DNA from: CARZYU01 sp964370085
GTDB taxonomy: Bacteria > Bacillota_I > Bacilli_A > RF39 > UBA660
Length of the DNA: 13,133 bases
Assembly (NCBI GenBank): GCA_964370085.1
Contig: CAYJHI010000030.1
Location: forward strand, 1 to 13,133
Reading direction: 5' to 3'
Part shown: positions 6,462-13,133 of the stretch, piece after piece
Position numbering within the stretch: the first letter of the stretch is position 1
Layout of the letters: the number at the start of each line of letters is the position of its first letter
Position numbers and translations under genes: made by a program
Notes under the pieces: generated by a model
What the model was told of the DNA's origin: nothing
Databases searched by the model: none
The model's input: only the letters and a program-made list of their open reading frames with translations

Positions 6462-7844
6462 TTAATACTCACAGTTTTGTGGTGTTCTTGGGAATGCTAT
6501 AACATCTCTTATATTTTCTACTCCTGTTAGATACATGATTAATCTTTCAAATCCCATACCAAATCCAGAGTGAACGCATCCACCATATTTACGTAGATTT
6601 AGGTACCAATTAACAGCTTCTTCATCTACTTCCATTTGTCTCATTCTTTCAATCAGTTTATCATAGTCTTCTTCTCTTTGCGATCCGCCCATTAGTTCTC
6701 CTGCTCCTGGGACACAAAGGTCAACTGCGGCAACTGTTTTATTATCAGGATTAGTTTTCATATACCATGCTTTAATATCTTTTGGCCAATCAGTGATAAA
6801 TACAGGCCCATTAAAATACTCTGTAATATATCTTTCATGTTCTTTAGCAATATCTTCTTCATAGTCAGGTGTAAATTCCCATTTACAATCTGCTTTTAAT
6901 AAAATATCAATCGCTTCTTTATGTGTTACTTTACTAAACTTAGATGTAAGAATCTTTTCTAATTTTTCTTTTAAGCCATTAGCTACAAATTTATCTAAGA
7001 ATGTTATTTCTTTAGGACATTTGTCCAGTACATACTTAACAATATATTTAAGCATATCTTCTTCTACTTGCATAACTCCTTCTAAATCACAGAAAGCTAT
7101 TTCTGGTTCTATCATCCAAAATTCATTAGCATGTGTTTTTGTATTAGAGTTCTCTGTTCTGAAAGTTGGTCCGAAAGTATAAATTTTGTTGAAAGCCATA
7201 GCGAATACTTCTCCATGTAATTGTCCACTTCCAGTAATATATGCTTGTCTTTTAAATAAGTCTTCTGTTAGATCTACTTTTCCATCTACTTTTGGTAAGT
7301 TATTAAAATCTAGGGTTGTTACTTTAAACATTTGATCTGAACCTTCACAGTCAGTTGTAGTAATTAATGGCGAATGAACATAGATATAATCTTGTTCTTG
7401 AAAGAATGCATGGATTGCCATAGCCGCAACACTTCTAATTCTAAAGACTGCTTGAAACAAATTAGTTCTAGGTCTTAAGTATGCTTGTTCTCTTAAAAAT
7501 TCTCTAGAATGTTTCTTTGGTTGCATTGGATAATCTATTGGACAATCTCCTAATAATTCAACACTAATAGCACTCATTTCAATTAATTGTTCTTCTTTTG
7601 GAGACTTGATAATCTTACCAACTACTTTAACGCTACTACCATTATGTAACTTAGTAATTTCTTCAAATGTTTCTAGTTTATCGTCATAAACAATTTGTAA
7701 ATGATCAAAACATGTTCCATCTGAGAAGTCAATAAATCCAAATTCTTTTTGTTTACGATGATTTCTAATCCATCCTTCTACAACGACTTCTTTTTCAAGA
7801 TAGTCTTCATGATTTTTAAATATTTCTCTTAAATCTTTTTTCAT
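6462..7844 (-). CDS. asnS: Asparaginyl-tRNA synthetase
   Basis: The 460-aa class II synthetase has the normal AsnRS length and order. An N-terminal OB-fold anticodon-binding domain (about 15-100) begins VVEGWIRNHR. The catalytic domain is marked by YPMQPKKHSREFLRE (105-119), TDCEGSDQMF (164-173), the AsnRS segment AYITGSGQLHGE (201-212), motif 2 FGPTFRTENSNT (224-235) followed by EFWMIEPE, and motif 3 GFGMGFERL (427-435). The ending IRDVIAFPRTPQNCEY is also typical. It charges tRNA-Asn directly with asparagine in the cytoplasm. AAGGAG six bases upstream supports the ATG. It lies 86 bases downstream of aspS, beyond a terminator and behind its own promoter candidate, so it is probably not under the T-box except by read-through. 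Its presence beside gatCAB is notable because most organisms using GatCAB for Asn-tRNA lack AsnRS. Confidence 0.97.
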   Translation of the reverse strand: MKKDLREIFKNHEDYLEKEVVVEGWIRNHRKQKEFGFIDFSDGTCFDHLQIVYDDKLETFEEITKLHNGSSVKVVGKIIKSPKEEQLIEMSAISVELLGDCPIDYPMQPKKHSREFLREQAYLRPRTNLFQAVFRIRSVAAMAIHAFFQEQDYIYVHSPLITTTDCEGSDQMFKVTTLDFNNLPKVDGKVDLTEDLFKRQAYITGSGQLHGEVFAMAFNKIYTFGPTFRTENSNTKTHANEFWMIEPEIAFCDLEGVMQVEEDMLKYIVKYVLDKCPKEITFLDKFVANGLKEKLEKILTSKFSKVTHKEAIDILLKADCKWEFTPDYEEDIAKEHERYITEYFNGPVFITDWPKDIKAWYMKTNPDNKTVAAVDLCVPGAGELMGGSQREEDYDKLIERMRQMEVDEEAVNWYLNLRKYGGCVHSGFGMGFERLIMYLTGVENIRDVIAFPRTPQNCEY

Positions 7845-7891
7845 ATATTTCTCCTTGTTTTAATTATTAATTTTCTTTCTAAATATATTTT

Positions 7892-7920
7892 ATCATAAAA
7901 AGGAAAAGAGTAATATACAA
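7892..7920 (-). promoter_or_regulatory. Candidate promoter for asnS
   Basis: On the minus strand TTGTAT (7915-7920) and TATGAT (7892-7897) are separated by exactly 17 bases, and the -10 continues into an A/T-rich TATGATAAAAT. It sits 48 bases upstream of the asnS ATG and overlaps the hairpin that follows aspS, so termination and initiation share the same DNA. Confidence 0.6.
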
Positions 7921-7931
7921 TTAACTCTTTT
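7897..7931 (-). terminator. AT-rich intrinsic terminator after aspS
   Basis: On the minus strand AAAAGAG pairs with CTCTTTT. The stem is extended inward by TAAT/ATTA with one unpaired T, closes on a short loop, and is followed by CC and five T. The stem begins at the aspS stop codon. It is weaker than the other terminators here because it is AT-rich and the T tract is interrupted, so some read-through into asnS is plausible. Confidence 0.6.
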
Positions 7932-9685
7932 TAATTCATATCTCTTATTTTGATATGGGTTTCTCTTAGTTGATATTCACTAACTTTATTAGGAGAAGAC
8001 ATTAATGGATCTGTACCACTTGCAGTCATTGGGAACGCAATTGTTTCTCTGATGTTTTCTTCATCTAACATAAGCATTAAGATTCGATCTATTCCAGGAG
8101 CCATTCCAGCATGTGGTGGTGCGCCATATTTAAAGGCTTCATATAAAGCTTTAAATCTTTTTTCGATTTCTTCTTCTTCATATCCAGCGACTTTGAAAGT
8201 TTTTTTCATAATATCAGTATCATGGTTTCTAACGGCACCTGATGATACTTCTATACCATTACATACAAAATCATATTGATAAGCGATTATATCTTCTGGT
8301 TTTTTGCTATTTAAGCTGTCCATTCCACCTTGAGGCATACTAAAAGGATTATGTGTGAATTCATATTTATCAGTTTCTAAATCCCATTCATACATTGGAA
8401 AATCTTTAACGATACAAAAATTAAATTCATCTTTATCAATTAGTTCTAGTTTTCTTCCTAGTTCATCTCTAATTAAGGCACTGTATTTATAAGCATTTGT
8501 TCTGTCTGCGATAAAGAAAATTACATCATTTCCCTTTAACTTAGCGACATCTAACAGATCTTCTTTCTCTTCATTAGATAAGAACTTGTCTATTGGTCCA
8601 GCAAAGCTTAGATCTTCTAATACTTTGAAATATCCTATTCCTGGCATACCTATGGCGTTAGCATACTCTACTATTTCATTAAACCATGAGTTAGATTTAT
8701 CAGCAATGTTTTCTACTACTATTGCTTTTACTGGTACTCCTCTAAAAGGTCTAAAAGTTGTTTCTTCAAATACTTCTGTTAGATCAATTAATTCTAATGG
8801 GTTTCTAAGATCTGGTTTATCAGTTCCATACTTTTCCATTGATTCTTTATAAGTTATTCTTTTAAATGGAAGAGAACTTATTTTTTTATCTTTAGTAAAC
8901 TCTTTAAAAGTATTATAGAAAATCTTTTCTCCTGTTTCTAATACTTCTTCTTCTGTTGCAAAGGCCATTTCAAAATCTAATTGATAAAATTCTCCATAGA
9001 CACGGTCACTTCTAGCATCTTCATCTCTAAAGCATGGTGCGATTTGGAAATATTTATCAAATCCTGAACACATTAATAATTGTTTGAATTGTTGTGGGGC
9101 TTGGGGAAGAGCATAGAATTTTCCGTGATGTTTTCTTGATGGTACAATGAAGTCTCTTGCTCCTTCTGGAGATGATGCGGTTAGTATTGGTGTTTGTAAT
9201 TCTAAGAAGTTATCATCTTTCATTATTTTTCTTAAGTAATCAATTACTTTGCTTCTAAAAATAATATTTTCTTTTACTTTAGGATTACGCATATCTAAAT
9301 AACGATATTTAATTCTTGTTTCTTCAGTAGTATCAATAGATGTCATAACTTCAAAAGGAAGAATGTTATTAGCTTTACCTAATACTTCTAAGTTTTCAAC
9401 TAATAGTTCAATTGTTCCTGTTTTTAGACGGTCATTATAATCTTCTTCTAATCTTTTTCTAATTGTTCCTTCTAAAGTAATACTTGATTCTCTAGTTAAT
9501 CCTTCAAACATTTTATCGTCGTTACTAACTGTTTGAATTACACCTGAATAGTCTCTTATATCAACAAAGATTACTCCTCCATGGTCTCTTATATTTTCGA
9601 TAAAACCTGCTATTTTAACTTTTTTATCTATATCTTTTTCTGTTAAATCGGTACAGTAGTGTGTACGATATTTATTTGCTTTCAT
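7931..9685 (-). CDS. aspS: Aspartyl-tRNA synthetase, bacterial type, with a non-discriminating signature
   Basis: The 584-aa length fits bacterial-type AspRS. An OB-fold anticodon domain (about 1-105) precedes the class II core, with ASSPEGARDF (170-179), LPQAPQQFKQLL (193-204), motif 2 FRDEDARSDR (219-228) followed by GEFYQLDFEMAF, a GAD-type insertion domain (about 290-420) and motif 3 APPHAGMAPGIDR (522-534). It charges tRNA with aspartate. In NIRDHGGVIF the position that is Leu30 in E. coli AspRS is His35, as in non-discriminating enzymes such as that of Pseudomonas aeruginosa, which also charge tRNA-Asn. Together with gatCAB in the same operon this suggests it makes Asp-tRNA-Asn for amidation; that step is inference. 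The start is backed by AAGGAG five bases upstream. The ATG lies inside gatB with a 14-base overlap, implying translational coupling. A terminator follows. Confidence 0.97.
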   Translation of the reverse strand: MKANKYRTHYCTDLTEKDIDKKVKIAGFIENIRDHGGVIFVDIRDYSGVIQTVSNDDKMFEGLTRESSITLEGTIRKRLEEDYNDRLKTGTIELLVENLEVLGKANNILPFEVMTSIDTTEETRIKYRYLDMRNPKVKENIIFRSKVIDYLRKIMKDDNFLELQTPILTASSPEGARDFIVPSRKHHGKFYALPQAPQQFKQLLMCSGFDKYFQIAPCFRDEDARSDRVYGEFYQLDFEMAFATEEEVLETGEKIFYNTFKEFTKDKKISSLPFKRITYKESMEKYGTDKPDLRNPLELIDLTEVFEETTFRPFRGVPVKAIVVENIADKSNSWFNEIVEYANAIGMPGIGYFKVLEDLSFAGPIDKFLSNEEKEDLLDVAKLKGNDVIFFIADRTNAYKYSALIRDELGRKLELIDKDEFNFCIVKDFPMYEWDLETDKYEFTHNPFSMPQGGMDSLNSKKPEDIIAYQYDFVCNGIEVSSGAVRNHDTDIMKKTFKVAGYEEEEIEKRFKALYEAFKYGAPPHAGMAPGIDRILMLMLDEENIRETIAFPMTASGTDPLMSSPNKVSEYQLRETHIKIRDMN

Positions 9686-11111
9686 CTTTTCTCCTTTTTA
9701 GTTCTTCTTTAATTATCTCTAAAGATAAATTTGGGTTAGCTTGTCTATTAGATACTTTCATTACTTGACCTATAAAGAAGTTAAAGACAAAGTTATTATC
9801 TTCTTCGATGTACTGTCTTACTTGTTCTTTATTATCATCCATTACTTTAGTGATAAGTTCTAATAAACTATCTTGATCATTTATTTGTTTTAGATTTTGT
9901 TTTTTTATTAATTCATTAGGATCTGTTTTTTTGTCCAGTGCTTCATATAATATTTTTTTAGCATGGTCTAGTGATATTTCTTTATTATAAACTTTATCTA
10001 TTACTCCGCTTAACATAGATGGTGTGATAAAAAGGTCTTTTATTTCTATTTCTAACTTTTTAATAGTTGATAAAATAGCTGATGTTACAAAGTTAACTGT
10101 TAGGGATATATCACTTTTATAAGATAGGACTTCTTCAAAGTAATCGCTTATATCTTTCTTATTAGATAAGACTTCAGCATCATACTCTGATAGATTATAA
10201 TCTTTTATATAAATTTCATATCTTTCTAATTTTAACTTTGGTAATTCTTTTCTTAAATCAGAGTAATACTCTTCTGTTAGTTTAACAGGAGGAATGTTTG
10301 GTTCGATAAAATATTTATAATCAACAGCATCTACTTTTTCACGCATAGTGTAAGTCTTTCCGTCTTCTGCTATTCTTCTTGTTTCTTGAATTACTTTTTC
10401 ACCTTTTTCAAGTAGTTCAATTTGTCTTTTTGTTTCATATTCTATTGCATCTTTAACACTAGTAAAAGCATTGATGTTTTTCATTTCTACTTTAGTTCCT
10501 AATTTATCATCAGTCTCTTTCATAACAGAAATATTAACGTCACATCGCATTTGACCTTTGTTACTTCTTGCTTCTGATACTCCTAAGAAAATAAAAACAT
10601 CTCTTAGTTCTTCTAAGAATCTAACCGCTACTTCAGCATTAGGAATACATGGTTTTGTTACTATTTCCATTAGTGGAATACCACTTCTATTATAATCAAT
10701 TAAACTATAATTAGATCTATGTTCTAGGGATGCGGTATCTTCTTCTAAGTGAAGTTGTTCGATTTCAATTCTTACTTTTTCTTTATTTACTAAGATGTCT
10801 AAATATCCTTGTTTTCCCATTGGTTTAGTAACTTGAGTTATTTGATATCCTTTAGGTAGATCTGGATAAAAATAGTTTTTACGGTCAAATATAACTTCAT
10901 CGGGATTAGTACAGTTTAGAGCCATTGCCGTTAAAAGAGCTTTTTTTACTGCTTCTTTATTAGGAACTGGTAAGATACCAGGTAGTCCCATATCTACAGA
11001 TGCTACATTTATATTTGGTGTTTCAGTGAAAGTATTTGGAGCTTGTGAGAAGTTTTTAGAGTTGGTTTCTAATTCGCAGTGTACTTCTAAACCAATGACT
11101 ACTTTATACAT
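9672..11111 (-). CDS. gatB: Aspartyl/glutamyl-tRNA(Asn/Gln) amidotransferase subunit B
   Basis: The 479-aa protein contains the GatB kinase-like cradle: VIGLEVHCEL near the start, GLPGILPVPNKEAV, FDRKNYFYPDLPKGYQI, HLEED (metal and substrate site), SLIDYNRSGIPLMEIV, GQMRCDVNIS, GTKVEMKNINAF and the QETRR segment. A helical body follows, then the C-terminal YqeY-like tail ending GQVMKVSNRQANPNLS. It activates the Asp or Glu on mischarged tRNA with ATP and passes it to ammonia from GatA. I chose the ATG at 11111, giving MYKVVIGLEVH. AGAGGTGAT lies six bases upstream and the family normally starts only a few residues before VIGLEVH. A GTG at 11120 is in frame but forms part of that ribosome binding site. 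The gene overlaps gatA by 8 bases and aspS by 14. Nothing important looks missing. Confidence 0.97.
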   Translation of the reverse strand: MYKVVIGLEVHCELETNSKNFSQAPNTFTETPNINVASVDMGLPGILPVPNKEAVKKALLTAMALNCTNPDEVIFDRKNYFYPDLPKGYQITQVTKPMGKQGYLDILVNKEKVRIEIEQLHLEEDTASLEHRSNYSLIDYNRSGIPLMEIVTKPCIPNAEVAVRFLEELRDVFIFLGVSEARSNKGQMRCDVNISVMKETDDKLGTKVEMKNINAFTSVKDAIEYETKRQIELLEKGEKVIQETRRIAEDGKTYTMREKVDAVDYKYFIEPNIPPVKLTEEYYSDLRKELPKLKLERYEIYIKDYNLSEYDAEVLSNKKDISDYFEEVLSYKSDISLTVNFVTSAILSTIKKLEIEIKDLFITPSMLSGVIDKVYNKEISLDHAKKILYEALDKKTDPNELIKKQNLKQINDQDSLLELITKVMDDNKEQVRQYIEEDNNFVFNFFIGQVMKVSNRQANPNLSLEIIKEELKRRKDESK

Positions 11112-12537
11112 TTTTATCACCTCTTTTTAAACCTTTTAGTCCAGTTAATTCTTCTATTTTATGAGCCATATTTAACACTATATCATCTTCTAATATTCTT
11201 CCTGTTATGTTTACTCCTACTGGTAAATCATTAACAAACGTAAATGGAATAGTAATAGATGGGTAACCACCAAAGTTGGCGATTGCTAGGTGGTTTTCTA
11301 ACATTAGATAGATGTCTGATAGTTTTTCTGATGAGTCATCAAACTTAGGAGCACATGATCCTGATGCTGGTAAGATTAATCCATCATATTCTTTAAATAA
11401 TTTATTTATTTCATCTGTTATTAATCTCCTGATGCGACAAGCATTTAAGAATAACCTTTCTTGGTTTTCTTTTTGCAAGATATAACTTCCTAAGATAAAG
11501 CGTCTTTTAATAAGTTCTGAGAAACCGTCTGTTCTTGCTTTAAACATAATATCTTCAATCGATGTAGATTCTGGTCTTGGTCCAAACTGAATACCTGTTA
11601 AGTTAGCATTATTACTGGTAGCTTCTGCACATGATATTGTCATATATGTCGGATAGATAGCTTCTAATAATCGTTGATCAATACTAACTTCTTCTACTTC
11701 AAAGCCAATACTTTTACATTTTTCTAATAGTTCTTTAAAATCCGTTAGTGTTTTATTTACATCTTGATTAGTTGTTTCTAAATTACATATTTCTTTGATA
11801 AAACATAGCTTTTTACCTTTGATATCTTTATCTAGAGATTCACTATATACTTTATTGTCATCTTTTAGTGTTGTCATATCTAACTGATCTTGTCCTTTTA
11901 ATATGTCAGTTATAATTGCAGCATCTTTAACACATCTTGTAAAATAAGCAACATGGTCCATACTTGATGCGAAAGCAAATAATCCATATCTTGATATTCT
12001 TCCATAAGTTGGTTTATATCCTACTACTCCACCAAATGATGCTGGTTTACGAACTGAGTCTCCTGTGTCACTTCCAATTGCAAATGGTACAATATCTAGA
12101 GCAACTGAAGCACAACTACCAGAAGATGATCCACCAATTAACCTTTCTTTGTCCCACGGGTTTTTAGTAGCACCTGTATGACCAGTAGTACCAGTACCTC
12201 CCATCGCAAGTTCATCTAAAACAGTTTTACCTACTAAGACACCACCGGCTTTTTTTAGTTTCTTATAAACAGTTGAATCATAAACTGGAACATAGTCTTT
12301 TAAAATATTAGATGATGCAGTAGTTAGAATACCACTAGTAGAAAAATTATCTTTTAGGGCATAAGGAATACCTGTAATTAGTGTTTGTTTTCTACTTTTG
12401 CATTTATATTTATCTACTATAGTAACAAAAGAATTAAATTCACTTTGATATTCATGAGCTTTAGTATTAGCTTCACTAAATAATTCTTCACTAGTTATTT
12501 CATTACTATCTAATTTTTTTCTTAAATCTTCTATCAT
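11104..12537 (-). CDS. gatA: Aspartyl/glutamyl-tRNA(Asn/Gln) amidotransferase subunit A (glutaminase)
   Basis: The 477-aa protein is an amidase-signature enzyme of usual GatA length. It hydrolyses glutamine to release ammonia that is channelled to GatB. The Lys-Ser-Ser triad is visible: Lys62 in IPYALKDNF, Ser137 in LIGGSSSGS, and nucleophile Ser161 in GSDTGDSVRKP. It is followed by GVVGYKPTYGRISRYGL (170-186), an almost invariant GatA stretch. The usual DTGGS around the nucleophile is DTGDS here (Asp160), a variant worth checking. The order of motifs, including the GTGTTGHTGATKNPWD segment, is full and unbroken. The start codon abuts the gatC stop with no spacing. An AAGGTGGTGG ribosome binding site lies within the end of gatC, so the two are translationally coupled. 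It is the second gene of the T-box operon. Confidence 0.97.
   Translation of the reverse strand: MIEDLRKKLDSNEITSEELFSEANTKAHEYQSEFNSFVTIVDKYKCKSRKQTLITGIPYALKDNFSTSGILTTASSNILKDYVPVYDSTVYKKLKKAGGVLVGKTVLDELAMGGTGTTGHTGATKNPWDKERLIGGSSSGSCASVALDIVPFAIGSDTGDSVRKPASFGGVVGYKPTYGRISRYGLFAFASSMDHVAYFTRCVKDAAIITDILKGQDQLDMTTLKDDNKVYSESLDKDIKGKKLCFIKEICNLETTNQDVNKTLTDFKELLEKCKSIGFEVEEVSIDQRLLEAIYPTYMTISCAEATSNNANLTGIQFGPRPESTSIEDIMFKARTDGFSELIKRRFILGSYILQKENQERLFLNACRIRRLITDEINKLFKEYDGLILPASGSCAPKFDDSSEKLSDIYLMLENHLAIANFGGYPSITIPFTFVNDLPVGVNITGRILEDDIVLNMAHKIEELTGLKGLKRGDKNV
11116..11124 (-). promoter_or_regulatory. Ribosome binding site that decides the gatB start
   Basis: On the minus strand AGAGGTGAT lies just upstream of the ATG at 11111. 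The only in-frame upstream start, a GTG at 11118-11120, lies within this site and so cannot use it. Confidence 0.75.
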
Positions 12538-12828
12538 TTATTCCACCACCTTTGGTACTTTAACTTGATCATCTACTTGTTGTTTAGCATTATCTAATAC
12601 TTCTCCAACAGTTAAGTAGTCCCCTATTTCATCTTCTCTTAATTCTTTATCGTAAATAACAAAAGGAAAAGTCATAGGTTCTACTTCACTAATATTATCT
12701 ATTTTTCCTATTAAGTCCATTTGTTTTAAGATAGTATCAAACTCTTCTTGTAGAGTCTTATATTCTTCATCTTTCATATCAAACATTAACTTATTAGCAT
12801 ATTCTTTTAACTTATCTTTATCCATCAT
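12538..12828 (-). CDS. gatC: Aspartyl/glutamyl-tRNA(Asn/Gln) amidotransferase subunit C
   Basis: The 96-aa protein matches GatC in length and layout. An N-terminal helical part (about 4-45) is followed by VEPMTFPF, where GatC proteins carry the conserved VEP, and a C-terminal stretch ending VKVPKVVE. GatC wraps around GatA and GatB and holds the complex together; it has no catalytic site. Two ATGs are adjacent (12828 and 12825). AAGGAG at 12835-12840 is six or nine bases away, so the first is slightly preferred. An in-frame ATG at 12876 would place the first 16 residues inside the T-box terminator and is not credible. It is the first gene behind the T-box and directly abuts gatA. Confidence 0.95.
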   Translation of the reverse strand: MMDKDKLKEYANKLMFDMKDEEYKTLQEEFDTILKQMDLIGKIDNISEVEPMTFPFVIYDKELREDEIGDYLTVGEVLDNAKQQVDDQVKVPKVVE

Positions 12829-12853
12829 AATTATCTCCTTACTTTTTTCTAAC

Positions 12854-12898
12854 AAAAAAACACTAGTCTCATCCACACAAGGGACGAAAACTAGTGTT
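12854..12898 (-). terminator. T-box regulated terminator hairpin
   Basis: On the minus strand AACACTAGT pairs with ACTAGTGTT. The stem continues inward through TTCGTCC/GGATGAG with a CTTGTGT loop, then seven T follow. The CGTCCC in its left arm can instead pair with GGG...GCG around the T-box sequence to form the antiterminator, so the two structures exclude each other. Confidence 0.92.
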
Positions 12899-13112
12899 CC
12901 GCGGTACCACCCAAATTATTATAGTTACCTATAATCTCTTTTCGAGTTCTAATAAACTCAATCTTTTTAACGGTAGATACCGGCTTAGTCTACTTTGTTC
13001 TTTAAGCTCTTGAAAGTGTTATTCATTAAGTACTTATTATCAGTTTTCACCAGACACTGACTCTCTACAAACAGTAATTTAATTACTTCTCTTTCTCATC
13101 GATTTATGTATA
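12854..13112 (-). promoter_or_regulatory. T-box riboswitch leader with an AAC (Asn) specifier, controlling gatCAB-aspS
   Basis: This fills the 305 bases upstream of gatC. On the minus strand the conserved T-box TGGTACCGCG is at 12900-12909, preceded by GGG. Stem I can be folded by eye. GAAAG (13091-13095) pairs with CTTTC (13012-13016), and AGTA (13084-13087) forms the loop-E side. ATTAA-A-TTACT (13073-13083) pairs with AGTA-C-TTAAT (13025-13034). The apex carries AGAGAG (13061-13066) and the TCAG/CTGA hairpin with GGTGAAAA. The specifier strand GAATAACA then places AAC at 13018-13020, followed by the usual purine, so it should read tRNA-Asn. GCTTA/TAAGC and CCGG...ACCGTTA suit stem II and IIA/B. 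Hairpins at 12944-12959 and 12919-12934 precede the antiterminator. Uncharged tRNA-Asn would favour read-through into gatC. Confidence 0.93.
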
Positions 13113-13118
13113 AATAGT

Positions 13119-13124
13119 ATCATA
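13119..13124 (-). promoter_or_regulatory. -10 element of the T-box operon promoter (-35 beyond the window)
   Basis: On the minus strand TATGAT is followed by ACTATTTATA and then by the first base of the T-box region. The -35 box would lie 17 bases upstream, past the end of the window, so only half of the promoter can be judged. TATACA at 13107-13112 is an alternative -10. Confidence 0.5.
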
Positions 13125-13133
13125 ATATTTTTA

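Noticed and set aside
6178..6502. Open frames running through the N gap on both strands
   Set aside because: They are mostly unknown residues and depend on an arbitrary 100-base placeholder. The plus-strand ones are also antisense to asnS and the terminator.
11112..11120. GTG start of gatB three codons upstream of the ATG
   Set aside because: This GTG is part of the AGAGGTGAT ribosome binding site for the ATG at 11111.
12829..12876. N-terminal extension of gatC to an ATG at 12876
   Set aside because: The added 16 codons run through the T-box terminator and its T tract, and the proper ribosome binding site lies just before 12828.
1..13133. CRISPR array, tRNA genes, insertion sequences or prophage genes
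   Set aside because: No regularly spaced repeats, no cloverleaf, no transposase or integrase motifs and no terminal inverted repeats were seen. The only long repeat is the 55-bp pair at the gap.
1..13133. Mycoplasma-type code with TGA as tryptophan
   Set aside because: The tryptophan codons I checked are TGG and no in-frame TGA interrupts or is needed in any gene. In so AT-rich a genome, code 4 would show many TGA codons.

Overview
This is a very AT-rich bacterial window in which every gene I can support lies on the minus strand, so it reads from right to left. Strong AGGAG-type ribosome binding sites, short T-tract terminators, a T-box leader and GatCAB point to a low-GC Firmicutes/Bacilli lineage. 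It is probably an uncultured host-associated relative of the Erysipelotrichia/RF39/Mollicutes side, but that placement is inference. Stop codons are nearly all TAA, with one TAG and no TGA. The tryptophan codons I checked are TGG and no long gene has an in-frame TGA, so the standard bacterial code applies rather than the Mycoplasma code.

Region 1 (about 13133-7850) is a translation operon. A promoter -10 element and a complete T-box riboswitch whose specifier reads AAC (asparagine) precede gatC, gatA, gatB and aspS. The four genes abut or overlap by 0, 8 and 14 bases, and an AT-rich terminator follows aspS. The operon joins the three subunits of the Asp/Glu-tRNA amidotransferase to an AspRS carrying the His found in non-discriminating AspRSs. 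This looks like the indirect, tRNA-dependent route to Asn-tRNA, sensed by the T-box through tRNA-Asn.

Region 2 (7931-6384) is asnS, encoding the enzyme of the direct route. It has its own candidate promoter embedded in the aspS terminator, and its own terminator follows.

Region 3 (6362-5620) is a small lipoprotein gene. A 100-N gap beside it is flanked on both sides by the same exact 55-bp sequence. This is either an assembly join of contigs sharing a 55-mer or a hidden tandem copy of the lipoprotein gene.

Region 4 (5603-2425) is a two-gene envelope unit behind an extended -10 promoter. It encodes a large exported protein with a TasA/camelysin-like N-terminal part and a C-terminal formylglycine-generating-enzyme/C-type-lectin-like part, then a zinc-ribbon membrane protein with a duplicated outer domain. 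A terminator follows.

Region 5 (2419-1) is a tightly packed set: a GNAT acetyltransferase, a cytoplasmic alkaline-phosphatase-superfamily phosphodiesterase, and a Fic-domain protein that runs off the left edge. I saw no tRNA, rRNA, CRISPR array, transposase or phage gene. The most interesting points are the two Asn-tRNA routes side by side with an Asn T-box on one of them, the duplicated gap flanks, and the surface protein's lectin-like C-terminus.
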